A DNA stretch of 39,624 nucleotides from Acidimicrobiia bacterium (GTDB lineage Bacteria > Actinomycetota > Acidimicrobiia > IMCC26256 > JADLDD01), in assembly GCA_020846855.1 (NCBI GenBank), contig JADLDD010000087.1:1-39624 (forward strand). The letters are read 5' to 3'. Position 1 is the first letter of the stretch, and every line of letters starts with the position of its first letter. The translations under genes were made by a program, and so were the position numbers. Below are positions 16,858-24,821 of this stretch, in pieces. The notes under the pieces are model-generated. The model was not told the DNA's origin. It searched no databases and worked only from the letters and a program-made list of their open reading frames with translations.

Positions 16858-18834
16858 CTAGGTGCCCAGGGCGGTGAGGAACCGGGCCGCGAGCGGCGCG
16901 GCGACCTCGCCGCCGACCCCGCCGCCCTCCACGACCACCGCGAACGCCACGTCGCCCCGGTAGCCGATGAACCAGGCGTGCGTGGGCGGGGGCCGGCCCG
17001 TCCCGAACTCCGCCGTCCCGGTCTTGCCGGCCACCGGTACCGGGCCCGGCACCGCGGCGGCCCGGCCGGTGCCGTCGGGCGAGGCCACCACCGAGAGCAT
17101 GAACCCCTGGAGCGTGCTGACCACACCGGGATCGAGCTCCTGCGGGCGCCCGGCCCCGGCCCCGCCGGGACGCGGCTCGGTGACCAGCACCGGGGGGTGC
17201 CAGGTACCGCTCGCCACCGCGCCGGCGACACCGGCCATCACGAGCGGGCTCGCGGTGACGCGCCCCTGGCCGAGGGCGGCGGCCGCGCGCTCGGCGCGGT
17301 CCTCGGGGCGCGGGAAGCGCCCACCCGCGGCGGCCAGGCCCAGCGCGGGCTTCGCCCCGAAGCCGAAGCGGCGGGCCTCGGAGTCGAGGGCTCCGTCGGG
17401 CAGGCCGTCGGCGAGGCGGGCGAACGCGGTGTTGCAGGAACGGGTGAAGGCCTCGGCGAAGGTGATCGTCCCGTGCGCCGTGTCCTCGAAGTTGTGGAAG
17501 CGGGCGCCGCCGATCGTGACCCGTGACGGGCACGGCACCCGTTGCCCGGCCCGGGTGCCGTCGCGCAGCAGGGCGGCCGCGGTCACGACCTTGAACGTGG
17601 ACCCCGGCGGGTAGCGACCGCCGAGCGCCCGGTTGAACGGCTCGTCTCGCGGCGTGCTGGCCACGGCCAGGACCTCCCCGGTCGACGCCCGCAGCGCCAC
17701 GACGGCCGCCTTGGCCTCGACGCCGGCGAAGACCTTCTCCGCGGCGGCCTGGACGGTGGGGTCGATCGTGGTCGTGACGTCACGGGGAGGCGCGCCGGGA
17801 GTGCTCGACAGCACCACCGGGTTCCGCCCGGCGGCGTCGACGACGGTCACCGACCAGCTGGGACTCCCGGCCAGGCGCCGCTCGAACGCCTCCTCGAGAC
17901 CGCGCCGGCCCACGGTGTCGCCCTCGCGGTAGGGGGCGCCGAGCTCCTGGAGCTGCTCGGCGGTCACCGGACCGGTCGTGCCGACCACGTGGGCCTGCAA
18001 CCCGGGCGACCCGCTGCCGCGCTGCGTCGACTCCTGGAACTCCACGCCCGGCAAGGGGTAGATGACCGGCTTCACCTCCTCGTAGCGCGACCGGGCGACG
18101 GTGACGATCGGCACGAACGTGTCGGGCCGGACCCAGGGCTGGGCGAGGAGCCGGGCCGTCTCGGCGGGGCGGACCTGGAGCTGCTCGTCGAACGCCTTGA
18201 CGACGGCGGCGAGATCGGTGATCCGCTCCGGGTGCAGGCCGATCGTCACCGCGGGGGCGTCCTGGTTGAGGGGGACGCCCCGCGCGCCGAGGATCGCCGC
18301 GCGGGCCGCGAACTTCCGCTTCACGGCGAAGCGGTGGCCGGCGGTGAGCTTCGGGTGCGCCGCGGCGGGCGTCCACGCCACCGCCCAGCCGTCGCCGTGG
18401 GGCACCAGGTGCAGCGACCCGGTGTAGGAGAAGCGGCCGAGGCCCCGAAGGTCGAGACGGGCACGGAACTCGACGTCGCGCCCGGGCGAGGCCGGGACCG
18501 CGGCGCCGCGCCGGAACGACGCGTCGCCGACGTCGAGGTCCTTCATCATGGCCTGGAGGGTGGGGACCATCTCGGGCGGAGGGTCGGCCGCCAACGCCCT
18601 CATGGCCGTCCAGTCGCCCTTCTCCCATGCCTCGAGGAAGTCGTCGGTGACCGACTCCGGGGTGTCCTTCCTGGTGCTGCTGATCACCCCCGAGCGCAGC
18701 ACGACGGCCACGCCGAGGCCGCCGACCAGGGCCAGCACGGCGAGGATCGCGAACCCCTTGAGGACCGGGTGCCGCCGCCGCCGGGTGGTGAGCCGCAGGG
18801 GCCGGGGGGTCTTCTCCTTGCGTGACGGGCTCAT
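16858..18834 (-). CDS. Penicillin-binding protein with NTF2-like MecA_N domain
   Basis: A 658-residue class B penicillin-binding protein (D,D-transpeptidase) that cross-links peptidoglycan outside the membrane. Domains in order: a basic tail and one membrane helix (about 25-48), an NTF2-like MecA_N domain (about 55-165), a PBP dimerisation domain (about 185-345) and a transpeptidase domain (about 355-658). Active-site motifs are complete: STFK (Ser412, Lys415), SCN (466-468) and KTGT (from Lys604). This layout is that of PBP2a-like and actinobacterial PbpA-type enzymes; resistance to beta-lactams cannot be inferred. I chose ATG at 18834; a TTG three codons upstream is also possible and neither has a strong ribosome site. 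Confidence 0.93.
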   Translation of the reverse strand: MSPSRKEKTPRPLRLTTRRRRHPVLKGFAILAVLALVGGLGVAVVLRSGVISSTRKDTPESVTDDFLEAWEKGDWTAMRALAADPPPEMVPTLQAMMKDLDVGDASFRRGAAVPASPGRDVEFRARLDLRGLGRFSYTGSLHLVPHGDGWAVAWTPAAAHPKLTAGHRFAVKRKFAARAAILGARGVPLNQDAPAVTIGLHPERITDLAAVVKAFDEQLQVRPAETARLLAQPWVRPDTFVPIVTVARSRYEEVKPVIYPLPGVEFQESTQRGSGSPGLQAHVVGTTGPVTAEQLQELGAPYREGDTVGRRGLEEAFERRLAGSPSWSVTVVDAAGRNPVVLSSTPGAPPRDVTTTIDPTVQAAAEKVFAGVEAKAAVVALRASTGEVLAVASTPRDEPFNRALGGRYPPGSTFKVVTAAALLRDGTRAGQRVPCPSRVTIGGARFHNFEDTAHGTITFAEAFTRSCNTAFARLADGLPDGALDSEARRFGFGAKPALGLAAAGGRFPRPEDRAERAAAALGQGRVTASPLVMAGVAGAVASGTWHPPVLVTEPRPGGAGAGRPQELDPGVVSTLQGFMLSVVASPDGTGRAAAVPGPVPVAGKTGTAEFGTGRPPPTHAWFIGYRGDVAFAVVVEGGGVGGEVAAPLAARFLTALGT

Positions 18835-18900
18835 GGATGCCAAGGGTCGCGCGCGGCGGGCCTCCGGTGGTGGCTCCTCACCCGGCGGACGAGGTCGCCG

Positions 18901-19848
18901 TCAGGACTCGCAGCCGACGCCGTCGCCGTCGCGGTCGAAGCGGTGCGGGTCGGGGGCGACCACCCGGAAGCGCCGGGCCGCCACCTCGCCGCAGTCGAGG
19001 TCGGGGGGAGGCGGCGGGATGCAGACCGTCGGGTACGCGGGCGAGCACGCACCGCCACCCCCACCCGTCCCACCGCCGCCCGACCCGGCCGGGGTCCCCG
19101 CCGGCACCCCCGGGCCCCCGCACGCGCCCCACAGGCCGGCGCCCGCCTCGCGGGCCCGGCGGCCCAGGGCCACGAACTCCTCGGCGTGGGCCACGTTCGG
19201 CGGGTAGGTGTAGACCGACGCGTAGCCGAGTCGCACCAGCTCCGCGTTCACGAACAGCCCGTCGCTCAGGCGGTAGACGTAGGCGAGCGTGCGCCCGTAG
19301 CGGTCGAAGGGCTCCACGTCGGCGACGAGGCGGACCCGCTCCCCCACCGGGACGAGCGACGCCGTGACGAGCGCCGCCTCCCGCCCGAAGCACTGCACCG
19401 GCTTTCGCGGGTCCTTGGTCTCGGGGGTGTCGATCCCGATCAGGCGCACCTTGCGACCCCCCGAGACGACGATCGTGTCGCCGTCGACGTGCTTCTCCAC
19501 CACGGCGTCGGTGCCGGCCGGGACCCGGGCCGGGGCGGGCCTCGGGGCGGCGGTGGCCGGAGGAGCCGTGGTCGCGGTGGTACCCGTCGACCCCGGGAGG
19601 GCTCCGGTGGTCGTGGTGGTGGCGGTGTCCGGTGTGGTCGTGACGGGCCGGACGCCGCCGCCCGGCCCGCCGTCGCGCGAGAGGGACCCGTCGCCCGAGG
19701 ATCCCGAGGAGCCGGAGCAGGCCGCGACCCCGAGCGCGGCCACCAGCAGCACCACGGCCGCGCGGGCGCCCCCGGTAGCCCGGGATCCCGGCCCCGGACC
19801 CTCGGGCGCTCGGCGCCTCCGGCGCGGCCTCCTCGCCATGCCGGACAT
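18901..19848 (-). CDS. Thermonuclease-type nuclease lipoprotein with Excalibur domain
   Basis: A 315-residue secreted nuclease of the staphylococcal nuclease family, cutting DNA or RNA with Ca2+. An Arg-rich N-terminus precedes a hydrophobic segment and lipobox (LGVAAC, Cys about 44), so it is a lipoprotein. A Thr/Ala/Pro-rich linker of about 60 residues follows. The nuclease core has VDGDTIVV, VRLIGIDTPET (the Arg and Glu equivalent to Arg35 and Glu43) and FDRYGRTLAYVY (Arg87 equivalent). After a Gly-rich linker the C-terminus is an Excalibur calcium-binding domain (LDCGEVAARRF, then DRDGDGVGCES). I chose ATG at 19848 because GGAG lies upstream. Starts of this gene and the divergent MFS gene are only 18 nt apart. 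Confidence 0.92.
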   Translation of the reverse strand: MSGMARRPRRRRRAPEGPGPGSRATGGARAAVVLLVAALGVAACSGSSGSSGDGSLSRDGGPGGGVRPVTTTPDTATTTTTGALPGSTGTTATTAPPATAAPRPAPARVPAGTDAVVEKHVDGDTIVVSGGRKVRLIGIDTPETKDPRKPVQCFGREAALVTASLVPVGERVRLVADVEPFDRYGRTLAYVYRLSDGLFVNAELVRLGYASVYTYPPNVAHAEEFVALGRRAREAGAGLWGACGGPGVPAGTPAGSGGGGTGGGGGACSPAYPTVCIPPPPPDLDCGEVAARRFRVVAPDPHRFDRDGDGVGCES

Positions 19849-19866
19849 CTTGGCCGCTCCGGTACC

Positions 19867-21150
19867 GTGACCGGCGACGTGGAGCTGCCCCGTTCCCTCA
19901 CGCCGTTGCGGCACCGGCCCTTCGCCCTCCTGTGGAGCGGTGCCTTCGCATCGAACGTCGGGACGTGGATGGAGACGGTCGGGGTCGGCATCCTCGTGAC
20001 CGAGAGCACCCGGCAGGCGGCATGGACGGGCCTGGTGTTCGCCGCCGGCTTCGTGCCCAACGCGGTGCTCGGCCCTCTCGGCGGGGCGCTGGCCGACCGG
20101 CTACCCCGCCGCCGCCTGCTGATGACGACCAGCACCGTCCAGATGGTGATGGCCGGCCTCCTGACCGTCCTGGCCGCGCTCGACCGCGCCCACCCGGCCT
20201 CGGTGGCGGTGATCGTCCTCGCCTCGGGGTGCGCGATGGCGATCGGGTTCCCCGCCTACCAGGCGATGCTGCCCGATCTGGTGCCGCCCTCGGAGATACT
20301 CGGCGCGGTCGCGCTGTCGTCGGCGCAGTGGAACCTCGGGCGCGTGATCGGACCGGCGCTCGCCGGTGTGGTCATCGGACTCGGCGGCTACGCCTGGGCG
20401 TTCGCCCTCAACACGTTGAGCTTCCTCGCCGTGATCGCGGTGATCGCCCCCCTCCGCCTGCCGCGGCCCGCGCACCACGGCGGGGAATCGGTCCGGTCGT
20501 CGATCCGGGCCGGGATGGGCGCGGCGCGGCGCGAGCCCGGCATCCGGGTCATCATCGCCTACGCCGCCGCGGTCGCGTTCCTGATCGCGCCGTTCATCGC
20601 GCTCGTCGCCCCGATGGCGCTCGAGGTCCTCGACGCCGGGCGCGGCGGGGTCTCGGTGCTCATCACCGCCCAGGGGATCGGCGCGGTGACGATGGCGTTC
20701 TCGCTCGCTCCCCTCGCGGCGCGCTTCGGCCCCCGGCGGACGATGGCCGCGTCGCTGGTGGGCTCCCCGGTGGCGGTGCTGGCCTACGCCGGGGCGCCGA
20801 ACCTCGCCGTCGCCGCGGTGCTCCTGTGCGTGGTGGGGTTCTTCTACCTGGGGGCGTTCTCCAGCTTCTCGAGCATCATCCAGCTCCGGGCCCCGGCCGC
20901 GGTGCGGGGGCGGGTGATGAGCCTCCTCATGGTCGTCCTCGGGCTCCTCTACCCGGTCGGAAGCATCGTCCAGGGCCGCCTCGCGGACCACTTCGGGCTC
21001 CGGGTGGTGACGGCCGGATCGGGCGCGGCGATGCTGGCCGTCCTGGCCGTGCTGGCGGTCACGCGTCCGGGCCTGGCCCGGGCCGTGGAGAGCCCCGTCG
21101 ACGAGACGGCACCGGGGGCGTTCGGCGTCGAGTTGGGGCTGGAGCCGTGA
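19867..21150 (+). CDS. MFS transporter, MFS_3 (EntS-like) exporter family
   Basis: A 427-residue major facilitator with twelve predicted helices, similar to the MFS_3 group of exporters (EntS and related macrolide or siderophore efflux proteins). It begins LTPLRHRPFALLWSGAFASNVGTW, the typical start of this group. It has the A-like motif GGALADRLPRRRLL after helix 2 and SFLAVIAVIAPLRLP after helix 6. The second half includes FSSIIQLRAPAAVRGRVMSL, also characteristic. It is divergent from the nuclease gene, and the crotonase gene follows 46 nt downstream. GTG at 19867 is used; GTG at 19879 is possible, and a TACCGT box at 19863 would suit that second start. The substrate is unknown. Confidence 0.87.
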   Translation: MTGDVELPRSLTPLRHRPFALLWSGAFASNVGTWMETVGVGILVTESTRQAAWTGLVFAAGFVPNAVLGPLGGALADRLPRRRLLMTTSTVQMVMAGLLTVLAALDRAHPASVAVIVLASGCAMAIGFPAYQAMLPDLVPPSEILGAVALSSAQWNLGRVIGPALAGVVIGLGGYAWAFALNTLSFLAVIAVIAPLRLPRPAHHGGESVRSSIRAGMGAARREPGIRVIIAYAAAVAFLIAPFIALVAPMALEVLDAGRGGVSVLITAQGIGAVTMAFSLAPLAARFGPRRTMAASLVGSPVAVLAYAGAPNLAVAAVLLCVVGFFYLGAFSSFSSIIQLRAPAAVRGRVMSLLMVVLGLLYPVGSIVQGRLADHFGLRVVTAGSGAAMLAVLAVLAVTRPGLARAVESPVDETAPGAFGVELGLEP

Positions 21151-21196
21151 CCGGGCGCCGGGTAGACATCCCGGTGGCCCGAGGAGGAGGACGCCC

Positions 21197-21964
21197 GTGG
21201 CGGTGGTGCTGAGCGAGCGCAGGGGGGCGGTCGAGGTCCTCACCCTGAACCGTCCGGAGGCCCGCAACGCCATCGACGGCGACGTCGCCGAGGCGCTCGA
21301 GGCCGCGCTCGACGCCGCCGAGGCCGACGGGGCGGTGTCGGCGGTGGTGTTGACCGGCACCCCGCCCGTCTTCAGCGCCGGCGCCGACCTCAAGAAGATC
21401 TCGGGGCCCGACTCCCGCCGGTTCCACACCCGCCGCGGAGGCTTCGCCGGCTTCGTCAACCGCGACTTCCCCAAGCCGGTGATCGCGGCGGTGAACGGCC
21501 CCGCCATGGCCGGCGGTTTCGAGATCGTCCTGGCCTGCGACCTCGTCGTCGCGGCCGACGACGCCGTGCTCGGTCTCCCCGAGGTCAAGCGCGGCCTGTT
21601 CGCCGCCGCGGGCGGCCTGGTCCGCCTGCCCCGCCGGGTGCCGCTGCCCCTCGCCATGGAGGTGGCGATGACGGGCGCGCCGATCAGCGCCGAGCGCGCG
21701 TTCGCGGCCGGGCTGGTGAACCGCCTCGTCCCGGCCGGTCGGGTCGTCGACGAGGCGCTGGCCCTGGCCGCGGCGGTGGCCGCCAACGCGCCGCTCGCCG
21801 TCCGCAACTCCCGAACCCTCGTACGCGAGGCCGCCGAGGTGACCGAGAGGGAGGCCTGGGCCCTCAACAAGGCCCTGGCCGCCGAGGTGATGGCCCACCC
21901 CGACGCGCGCGAGGGTCCCCGGGCCTTCGCCGAGAAGCGCCCGCCGCGCTGGACCAGCGGCTGA
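21197..21964 (+). CDS. Enoyl-CoA hydratase/isomerase (crotonase) family protein
   Basis: A 255-residue crotonase-fold enzyme acting on acyl-CoA thioesters. The oxyanion-hole segments are present: FSAGADLKK and AMAGGFEIVLACDLVVAAD. Both catalytic Glu positions are occupied, in GGFEIVLACD and GLPEVKRGL, which suggests a true hydratase. The C-terminal helices end PRAFAEKRPPRW, the common FxEKRxPxW ending. GTG at 21197 follows GAGGAGGAGG. It lies just before the menaquinone locus, but it lacks the naphthoate-synthase hallmarks (GGDQ-type loop and longer length), so I do not call it MenB. General fatty-acid or amino-acid degradation is more likely. Confidence 0.88.
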   Translation: MAVVLSERRGAVEVLTLNRPEARNAIDGDVAEALEAALDAAEADGAVSAVVLTGTPPVFSAGADLKKISGPDSRRFHTRRGGFAGFVNRDFPKPVIAAVNGPAMAGGFEIVLACDLVVAADDAVLGLPEVKRGLFAAAGGLVRLPRRVPLPLAMEVAMTGAPISAERAFAAGLVNRLVPAGRVVDEALALAAAVAANAPLAVRNSRTLVREAAEVTEREAWALNKALAAEVMAHPDAREGPRAFAEKRPPRWTSG

Positions 21965-21988
21965 GGCGACGGCGACGGCGACGGCGAC
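21965..21988 (+). repeat. Hexanucleotide tandem repeat (GGCGAC)4
   Basis: Four perfect copies of GGCGAC directly follow the crotonase stop and precede the MerR promoter. The array is short and non-coding; it may vary in copy number by slippage. Confidence 0.8.
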
Positions 21989-21997
21989 GACCCGATC

Positions 21998-22026
21998 CTG
22001 ACCGCGGGAGCGATCACTCCTACAAT
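21998..22026 (+). promoter_or_regulatory. merR-menG-menF promoter with operator-like element
   Basis: CTGACC (-35, 21998-22003), a 17-nt spacer and TACAAT (-10, 22021-22026) end 6 nt before the GTG at 22033, so the message should be leaderless. The spacer carries CGATCACTCCTA (22011-22022), also found in the same promoter position before menE. The segment from 22001 aligns with the menA/menE dyad, including ACC and GGA of its left arm. Confidence 0.7.
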
Positions 22027-22032
22027 CGGGCC

Positions 22033-22815
22033 GTGGTGTCGTCGAGCCCGTCGCCCCCGGCTCCGCCGGTCGTCGCCCCGTCGCCGGAGCGCTGGCGGGT
22101 GGACGAGCTGGCGCAGCGCAGCGGCGTCTCCGTCGACACCATCCGCTTCTACCAGAAGCGGCGCCTGCTGCCCCCGCCCGTCCGTGAGGGCCGCGTCGTG
22201 TGGTACGGCACCGGGCACGCCGATCGCCTCCGTCGCATACAGACCCTGCAACGGGAGGGGTTCACCCTCGCGGTCATCCGGCGCCTGCTCGACGGCGATC
22301 TCCGGTCCACCGACGCCTCGCTCGCGGCCGCGGTGTCCGCCGCCGGCACCGCCGAGCCCGGCGGCGAGGCACCGCTGGACCTCGACGAGCTCGCGGCGCG
22401 CTCCGGCGTGGAGCCGGAGATCGTGAGCCGCCTCGTGGACGAGGGCCTGCTCGTACCCAGGGCCGTGGGCGGCGAGCCGCGCTTCACGGCGGCCGACGTC
22501 GAGGCGGTCCGCGCCGGGCGGGCCCTCGTCGACGCCGGGCTCCCCGTGGCCGAGCTCATCGACCTCGCCGGCGCCCACCACCGGGCCACCCGGGAGGTGG
22601 CCGAGGAGGCCGTCGCCCTGTTCGACTCGTTCGTGCGGCGCCCGCTGGCCGGAGCCGCCATGAGCGACGAGGAGCGGGCCGAGCTCCTCGTGGAGCGCTT
22701 CCGCGCGATGCTCCCCGCGGTGACGACCCTGGTCGCCCACCACTTCCGCCGGGTGCTGCTCCAGGCGGCGGAGGAGCGCCTCCGGCCCGACGGGGAGCCG
22801 GGAGGTGGAGGGTGA
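22033..22815 (+). CDS. MerR-family regulator with two DNA-binding-like domains
   Basis: A 260-residue regulator. After a Pro/Ser-rich leader, residues 20-85 are a MerR winged-helix domain: WRVDELAQRSGVSVDTIRFY, then QKRRLLPPPVREGRVVWYG and LRRIQTLQREGFTLAVIRRL. A second, diverged MerR-like helix-turn-helix follows (about 115-170: LDELAARSGVEPEIVSRLVD, then EGLLVPRA and RFTAADVEAVRAGRAL). The C-terminus is helical, without the Cys pattern of metal-sensing MerR proteins, so it more likely senses a metabolite. GTG at 22033 sits at the predicted transcription start. Its stop overlaps the menG start (GTGA), making it the first gene of merR-menG-menF, so control of quinone synthesis and of itself is likely. 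Confidence 0.85.
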   Translation: MVSSSPSPPAPPVVAPSPERWRVDELAQRSGVSVDTIRFYQKRRLLPPPVREGRVVWYGTGHADRLRRIQTLQREGFTLAVIRRLLDGDLRSTDASLAAAVSAAGTAEPGGEAPLDLDELAARSGVEPEIVSRLVDEGLLVPRAVGGEPRFTAADVEAVRAGRALVDAGLPVAELIDLAGAHHRATREVAEEAVALFDSFVRRPLAGAAMSDEERAELLVERFRAMLPAVTTLVAHHFRRVLLQAAEERLRPDGEPGGGG

Positions 22816-23543
22816 CGGCCGCCGACCGGACCGGCGTCGCGCTCCCGACCGGGCCGGAGAAGCGCGCCGCCGTGGAGGAGATGTTCGACCGGATCGCGCC
22901 CGGCTACCAGCGCCTCAACCGCATCATCTCGCTCGGCCAGGACGGCCGCTGGCGGCGCCGGACCGTGCGGAGCCTCGGCCTGCCCGACCGGTCCCGGGTC
23001 CTCGACCTGGCGTGCGGACCGGGGGAGCTGTGCGAGGAGCTCCTCGATGCCGGCCTGGTCCCGGTGGGGGTCGACCTCTCGGCCGGGATGCTCGCCCGCT
23101 CGACCGGCCGCACGCCCATGGTGCGCGGCGACGTACTCGCGCTGCCGTTCCCCGACGGCTCGGCGACGGGGGTCGTCTGCGGCTTCGCGCTGCGCAACCT
23201 CGTCGACCTCGACGCTTTCTTCGCCGAGTGCGCCCGGGTGCTCAGGCCGGGCGGCCGGGTGGCGCTGCTCGACGCCGCCGACCCCGCGGGGCGGCTGGCC
23301 CGGGCCGGCCACCGGGTCTGGTTCCGGGGTGTCGTCCCGTGGATCGGCGCGCGTCTCTCCGACGCCGACGCCTACCGGTACCTCCCCGCGTCGACCGCGT
23401 ACCTCCCGTCGGGCACCGAGCTCGTCTCCCGGCTCGGGCGGGCCGGGTTCGACGCCGTGCAACGCGCCACGATGACGGCCGGCGCGGTCCAGCTCCTGAC
23501 CGGCACGCGCCGCAACCCATCCCGCGGGGGCGGCGGATCATGA
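22812..23543 (+). CDS. menG: Demethylmenaquinone methyltransferase
   Basis: A 243-residue SAM-dependent methyltransferase of the UbiE/MenG family that methylates demethylmenaquinone in the last step of menaquinone synthesis. It opens with the family motif VEEMFDRIAPGYQRLNRIIS, then LGQDGRWRRRTV. SAM motif I is VLDLACGPGELCEELL. The second UbiE signature is CGFALRNLVDLDAFFAECARVLRPGG. GTG at 22812 overlaps the MerR stop (GTGA), with GGAGGTGGAGG as ribosome site, and its stop overlaps the menF start (ATGA). Length is close to the usual ~230-250. Context confirms MenG over a ubiquinone-specific role. Confidence 0.92.
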   Translation: MTAADRTGVALPTGPEKRAAVEEMFDRIAPGYQRLNRIISLGQDGRWRRRTVRSLGLPDRSRVLDLACGPGELCEELLDAGLVPVGVDLSAGMLARSTGRTPMVRGDVLALPFPDGSATGVVCGFALRNLVDLDAFFAECARVLRPGGRVALLDAADPAGRLARAGHRVWFRGVVPWIGARLSDADAYRYLPASTAYLPSGTELVSRLGRAGFDAVQRATMTAGAVQLLTGTRRNPSRGGGGS

Positions 23544-24796
23544 CGGCCGGGACCTCGACCACCGCCGCCCTGAGCGCCCGGACCCGGGAGGTCGAGCCGC
23601 GCCCGGACCTCCTCGACGCGCTGGGGGCCGGTGGCTTCGCGTGGCTCGACGGCACCGGCGACTCCTGGACGCCGGGCCTGGTGACGAGCGGGGTGGTGGC
23701 CCGCGTGGCTCCGGGCGACGCGGTGGCGTTCCTGCGCGCGATCGCCACCGACGGCCGCGCCGACCCGGGCCCGGTCGCCGTCGGGGCCCTGCCGTTCACC
23801 GATCCCGGGGACGGCCGACTCGTGGTTCCCGCCCGGATCGAGCGCCTCACCGCCGACGGCCGGGCGTGGCTTACCGAGAGCGGTCCGGGCGCTCCCGACG
23901 GCGAGGGGGCCGCGGCGTCGGCGCCCCCCGGTGAGGTAGGGCCGGAGACGTTCGACCGGTCCCGTTGGAGGACCGCGGTCGGGCGGGCCCTGGCCGAGAT
24001 CGCGTCGGGGCGGCTGAGCAAGGTCGTCCTCGCCCGCGACTCGGTCTTCGAGGCCGACACCTCCGTCGACCGGGCCGCCGTCCTTCGCCGCCTGCGCACC
24101 ACCGAGCACGGCTGCTTCCTCTTCGCCGACGGCCACTTCGTCGGCGCCAGCCCCGAACTGCTCGTCCGCCGCGCGGCGGGGCGGCTGGTCTCGCGGCCGA
24201 TGGCGGGCACCGTCGCGGTCGGTGCGCACGAACCGGCCGCCGGACCCGGGGCGCTCCTCCGTTCGGGCAAGGACCGGCGGGAGCACGAACTGGTGGTGGC
24301 GGCCGTGGTCGAGGCCTTCGAGCGGCTCGGGGCGGTGCCGGTACGGGTCGACGGGCCCACCCTCGCCCGCCTGGCCAGCGTCGCCCACCTCGCGACCCGG
24401 GTGGAGGGGCCGACCGGCCCGGCGGGCCCCGCCGGAGCGGCGAGCCGGAGCGGCGGCGAGGCACCGGCCGTGCCGACGGTGGTGGACGCGATGCTGGCGC
24501 TGCACCCGACGCCCGCGGTGGGAGGCACGCCCGTGGGCGCCGCCCTCGACCTGATCGCCTCTCTGGAGCCCGGCGGGCGCGGGCGCTACGCGGGGCCGGT
24601 CGGATGGGTCGACGCCCGCGGCGACGGCGAGTTCGCGGTGGCGATCCGCAGCGCCGAGATCTCCGGCCCGCGGGCGCGCCTCTTCGCCGGGGCCGGCATC
24701 GTCGCCGGGTCCGACGCCGACGCCGAGTGGGACGAGACCGAGGCCAAGCTCGAGCCGATGCGGGGCGCCCTCGGCGTGACCCGGCCGGCGGGCTGA
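23540..24796 (+). CDS. menF: Isochorismate synthase
   Basis: A 418-residue chorismate-utilising enzyme that converts chorismate to isochorismate, the first committed step of menaquinone synthesis. The chorismate-binding domain (about 140-418) has SKVVLARD with the catalytic Lys, FADGHFVGASPELLVRR, RPMAGTVAVG, SGKDRREHELVV, LHPTPAVGGTP and GRYAGPVGWVD, then FAVAIRSAEI and AGAGIVAGSDADAEWDETEAK with the Mg-binding Glu. A Gly/Ala-rich insertion lies around 293-313. Translation is coupled to menG (ATGA). An entC-type siderophore role is possible in principle, but the surrounding men genes favour menF. It ends 18 nt from the convergent menD stop. Confidence 0.92.
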   Translation: MTAGTSTTAALSARTREVEPRPDLLDALGAGGFAWLDGTGDSWTPGLVTSGVVARVAPGDAVAFLRAIATDGRADPGPVAVGALPFTDPGDGRLVVPARIERLTADGRAWLTESGPGAPDGEGAAASAPPGEVGPETFDRSRWRTAVGRALAEIASGRLSKVVLARDSVFEADTSVDRAAVLRRLRTTEHGCFLFADGHFVGASPELLVRRAAGRLVSRPMAGTVAVGAHEPAAGPGALLRSGKDRREHELVVAAVVEAFERLGAVPVRVDGPTLARLASVAHLATRVEGPTGPAGPAGAASRSGGEAPAVPTVVDAMLALHPTPAVGGTPVGAALDLIASLEPGGRGRYAGPVGWVDARGDGEFAVAIRSAEISGPRARLFAGAGIVAGSDADAEWDETEAKLEPMRGALGVTRPAG

Positions 24797-24821
24797 GCGC
24801 GGCCGGTCCGCCGATCAGCCC
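24790..24821. terminator. Bidirectional terminator hairpin holding both stop codons
   Basis: GGGCTGA (24790-24796) pairs with TCAGCCC (24815-24821), and an inner GCGG/CCGC can stack inside. The TGA of menF is in the left arm and, read on the other strand, the TGA of menD is in the right arm. No T-run follows, so termination strength is uncertain. Confidence 0.5.

Noticed and set aside
21197-21964. Crotonase as the missing MenB
   Set aside because: It has the two-Glu hydratase active site and general crotonase ending, and lacks the MenB-type loop and length.
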